Positions 62,427 to 64,000 of a DNA stretch of 64,000 nucleotides are shown here, piece after piece (positions within the stretch are counted from its first letter, which is position 1; every line of letters begins with the position of its first letter). A program made the translations under genes and the position numbers. The stretch comes from an uncultured Prevotellaceae bacterium (GTDB lineage Bacteria > Bacteroidota > Bacteroidia > Bacteroidales > Bacteroidaceae), in the NCBI GenBank assembly GCA_946188345.1, contig CAMHUI010000007.1, positions 1 through 64,000 on the forward strand, in the 5' to 3' direction. The notes below the pieces were generated by a model. The model saw only the letters and a program-made list of their open reading frames with translations, was not told the origin of the DNA and searched no databases.

Positions 62427-63442
62427 TATCTGTTATGTTTCTCTTCATTCCATTTCCTGGCCTGCTGCACCAGCACCTTGAAATAGCGCAGCGCCTCGTC
62501 GTAGCTCATGAACAGCGATGCATTGGGGTCGTTGTCGAGGTGCTTGACGAGGGCAGCCTCGGGATGATACTGCAGGCCGATGCAGAAGGTCTTGTCTGTA
62601 CGCTCGATGGCTTCAATGATGTCGATGCCTTGGGCCGAGGTGACTCCTGTTGCTGTGAGAGGCGTGCCGTCGATGCTGCCCACACACTGGTGGTGCCACG
62701 AGGGGGCACCCGTGATGCTGTCGGTGGCTGCCAGCTGATAGTGCAGCGACTCATGGGTGGTCACCGCGACATGATGGGCTGCATAGTCGCGATAGGTGCC
62801 GGGGTCGGCCACATTGCGGTGCGTGTACTCATAGTCGATGCCTTGGGCGGCCATATAGGTGGGGATGTCTTGGATGATGGTTGCTCCTGAGATGACTCCG
62901 AGCATCTGCATGCCACGGCACAGGCCCATGACGGGCATGTCCTGTTCGAGGCAGTAGGCCATCGTGAGATAGTCGGAGACGTCTCGTGTGGCGTTATAGT
63001 CGAGTTCGGCCTCGATGCCATGCCACGGCTCAGGTGTGCTGAGCAACGTTGTCGAGATGTCTTCTCCGCCGGTAAAGACCACGGCGCTCACGGTGCCAAG
63101 GGTCTCCCTGACGTTTGAGCTGTCAGCGGGCAGCATCTTTACCTGCTCGGCATAGATTGGCAGCAGCATGCCCTGTTCGTCGGTGTAGGCCGGCAGAAGG
63201 GTGCTGTCGGCCAGCTGATAACTGTTGGGCATTACTTGCTTCAAGAGCACTGGTGTGCCACCAGCCTCCTCGATGGCCCGCACGACATTGGTGTAGAACT
63301 CTGATTCCGTGTCGGCCCGCCAAGCAATACCAATGCGCACTTTCTCGGCAGGCTTCTCTGCCTGACGCAGGTGGAGGGCAACGGCGCACCCTCCGATGAT
63401 AAGGAGGGTGGCGGGCAGCCATAGGAATTTATGCTTATTCAT
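62426..63442 (-). CDS. Gamma-glutamyl-gamma-aminobutyrate hydrolase-like class I amidotransferase (peptidase C26)
   Basis: 338 aa; AVVFTGGEDISTTLLSTPEPWHGIEAELDYNATRDVSDYLTMAYCLEQDMPVMGLCRGMQMLGVISGATIIQDIP; FCIGLQYHPEAAL. Confidence 0.92.
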   Translation of the reverse strand: MNKHKFLWLPATLLIIGGCAVALHLRQAEKPAEKVRIGIAWRADTESEFYTNVVRAIEEAGGTPVLLKQVMPNSYQLADSTLLPAYTDEQGMLLPIYAEQVKMLPADSSNVRETLGTVSAVVFTGGEDISTTLLSTPEPWHGIEAELDYNATRDVSDYLTMAYCLEQDMPVMGLCRGMQMLGVISGATIIQDIPTYMAAQGIDYEYTHRNVADPGTYRDYAAHHVAVTTHESLHYQLAATDSITGAPSWHHQCVGSIDGTPLTATGVTSAQGIDIIEAIERTDKTFCIGLQYHPEAALVKHLDNDPNASLFMSYDEALRYFKVLVQQARKWNEEKHNR

Positions 63443-64000
63443 TGTCTTGTAGGGTGATGTCAGTAACCTCTGTCATGCCTTCGTCGCTGATGGACAGGGT
63501 GGCGCGGAGGGTGGGCATGTCGTCGTAGAGGAGCACGAGCCCCGTATTGAATTTCACTCCCGGCGTAACGAGCAGGGTGGGCGTGTCGCCGCTCAGGTCG
63601 TATCGCAGTTGCTCGCCAATCCACACGGGTTGTTCATCGTCGAAGCCGCCCATGTCGGTGATGGAGCTCGTGACAGTGCAGAGGGGCCGTTGCCCGTCGT
63701 AGAGGGTGACCTGCTGTCCGTCGATGCTGAATCCCAGCCGCTGGCAGAGGGCCTGCTGCATATCGTAGGGCTCGACGGTGTTGCTGACGAAAGCTTGGCC
63801 GTCGCTGTGGAAGCGAATCTGATAGAGCCGCTCCACCTGAACGCCTGTTCCCTCTATGGCGCTGCTGGTCAGCCATAGCTGTCCTGACGCGCTATCGTAG
63901 CGGGCTTGCGGCTGGCGCACGTTGCGGAGGTGGGGTAGGGTGGTCGAGACGGAGCCGTTGACGATGACGATGCCGTAGCCTTCGGTGGGTTGCTGGTCTG
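63435..64000 (-). CDS. Hypothetical protein, truncated by the window edge
   Basis: Open frame continues to the window end (...DQQPTEGYGIVIVNGSVSTTLPHLRNVRQPQARYDSASGQLW...); overlaps the C26 gene start by 8 bp. Confidence 0.6.
   Translation of the reverse strand, partial: DQQPTEGYGIVIVNGSVSTTLPHLRNVRQPQARYDSASGQLWLTSSAIEGTGVQVERLYQIRFHSDGQAFVSNTVEPYDMQQALCQRLGFSIDGQQVTLYDGQRPLCTVTSSITDMGGFDDEQPVWIGEQLRYDLSGDTPTLLVTPGVKFNTGLVLLYDDMPTLRATLSISDEGMTEVTDITLQDNE

Noticed and set aside
1-64000. rRNA, tRNA, prophage or intact transposase genes
   Set aside because: No cloverleaf-like tRNA, rRNA core sequence, phage structural gene or transposase ORF recognised; only repeat scars near 11.4-13.1 kb suggest past mobile activity

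Overview
The window is chromosomal DNA from a Bacteroidota organism, probably Prevotella-like. Supporting signs are TAnnTTTG-type promoters, a complete type IX secretion core, a type III glutamine synthetase and a TonB-dependent receptor with a carboxypeptidase-regulatory domain. I assigned about 40 protein genes and found no rRNA, tRNA or CRISPR. Main blocks: (1) nitrogen assimilation (outer-membrane barrel, amtB, glnK, gltB, gltD, type III GS); (2) a T9SS operon porP/gldK/L/M/N plus a beta-barrel; (3) GH43-FG-GAP and GH3 glycosidases; (4) housekeeping genes (pyrG, waaA, gltX, HDIG/PgpH-like, priA, malY-like, mdh, pepP-like); (5) a three-gene operon at 36304-44407 (-) encoding a vWA membrane protein, a 925-aa tubulin/FtsZ-superfamily protein and a 1177-aa membrane protein carrying a papain-like (C1A) domain; (6) a SpoIIE/RsbW-like fusion with a STAS protein, and an M15/VanX/DUF3089/C26 cluster at the right end. 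The two strongest unusual signals are the vWA/tubulin-like/C1A-protease operon and a family of non-coding tandem arrays with a strict 22-bp period. Those arrays occur at three separate intergenic loci (about 15.95, 32.16-32.37 and 47.12 kb) and share AT-rich shoulders with variable cores. All calls come from reading the sequence; no database search or structure prediction was run.
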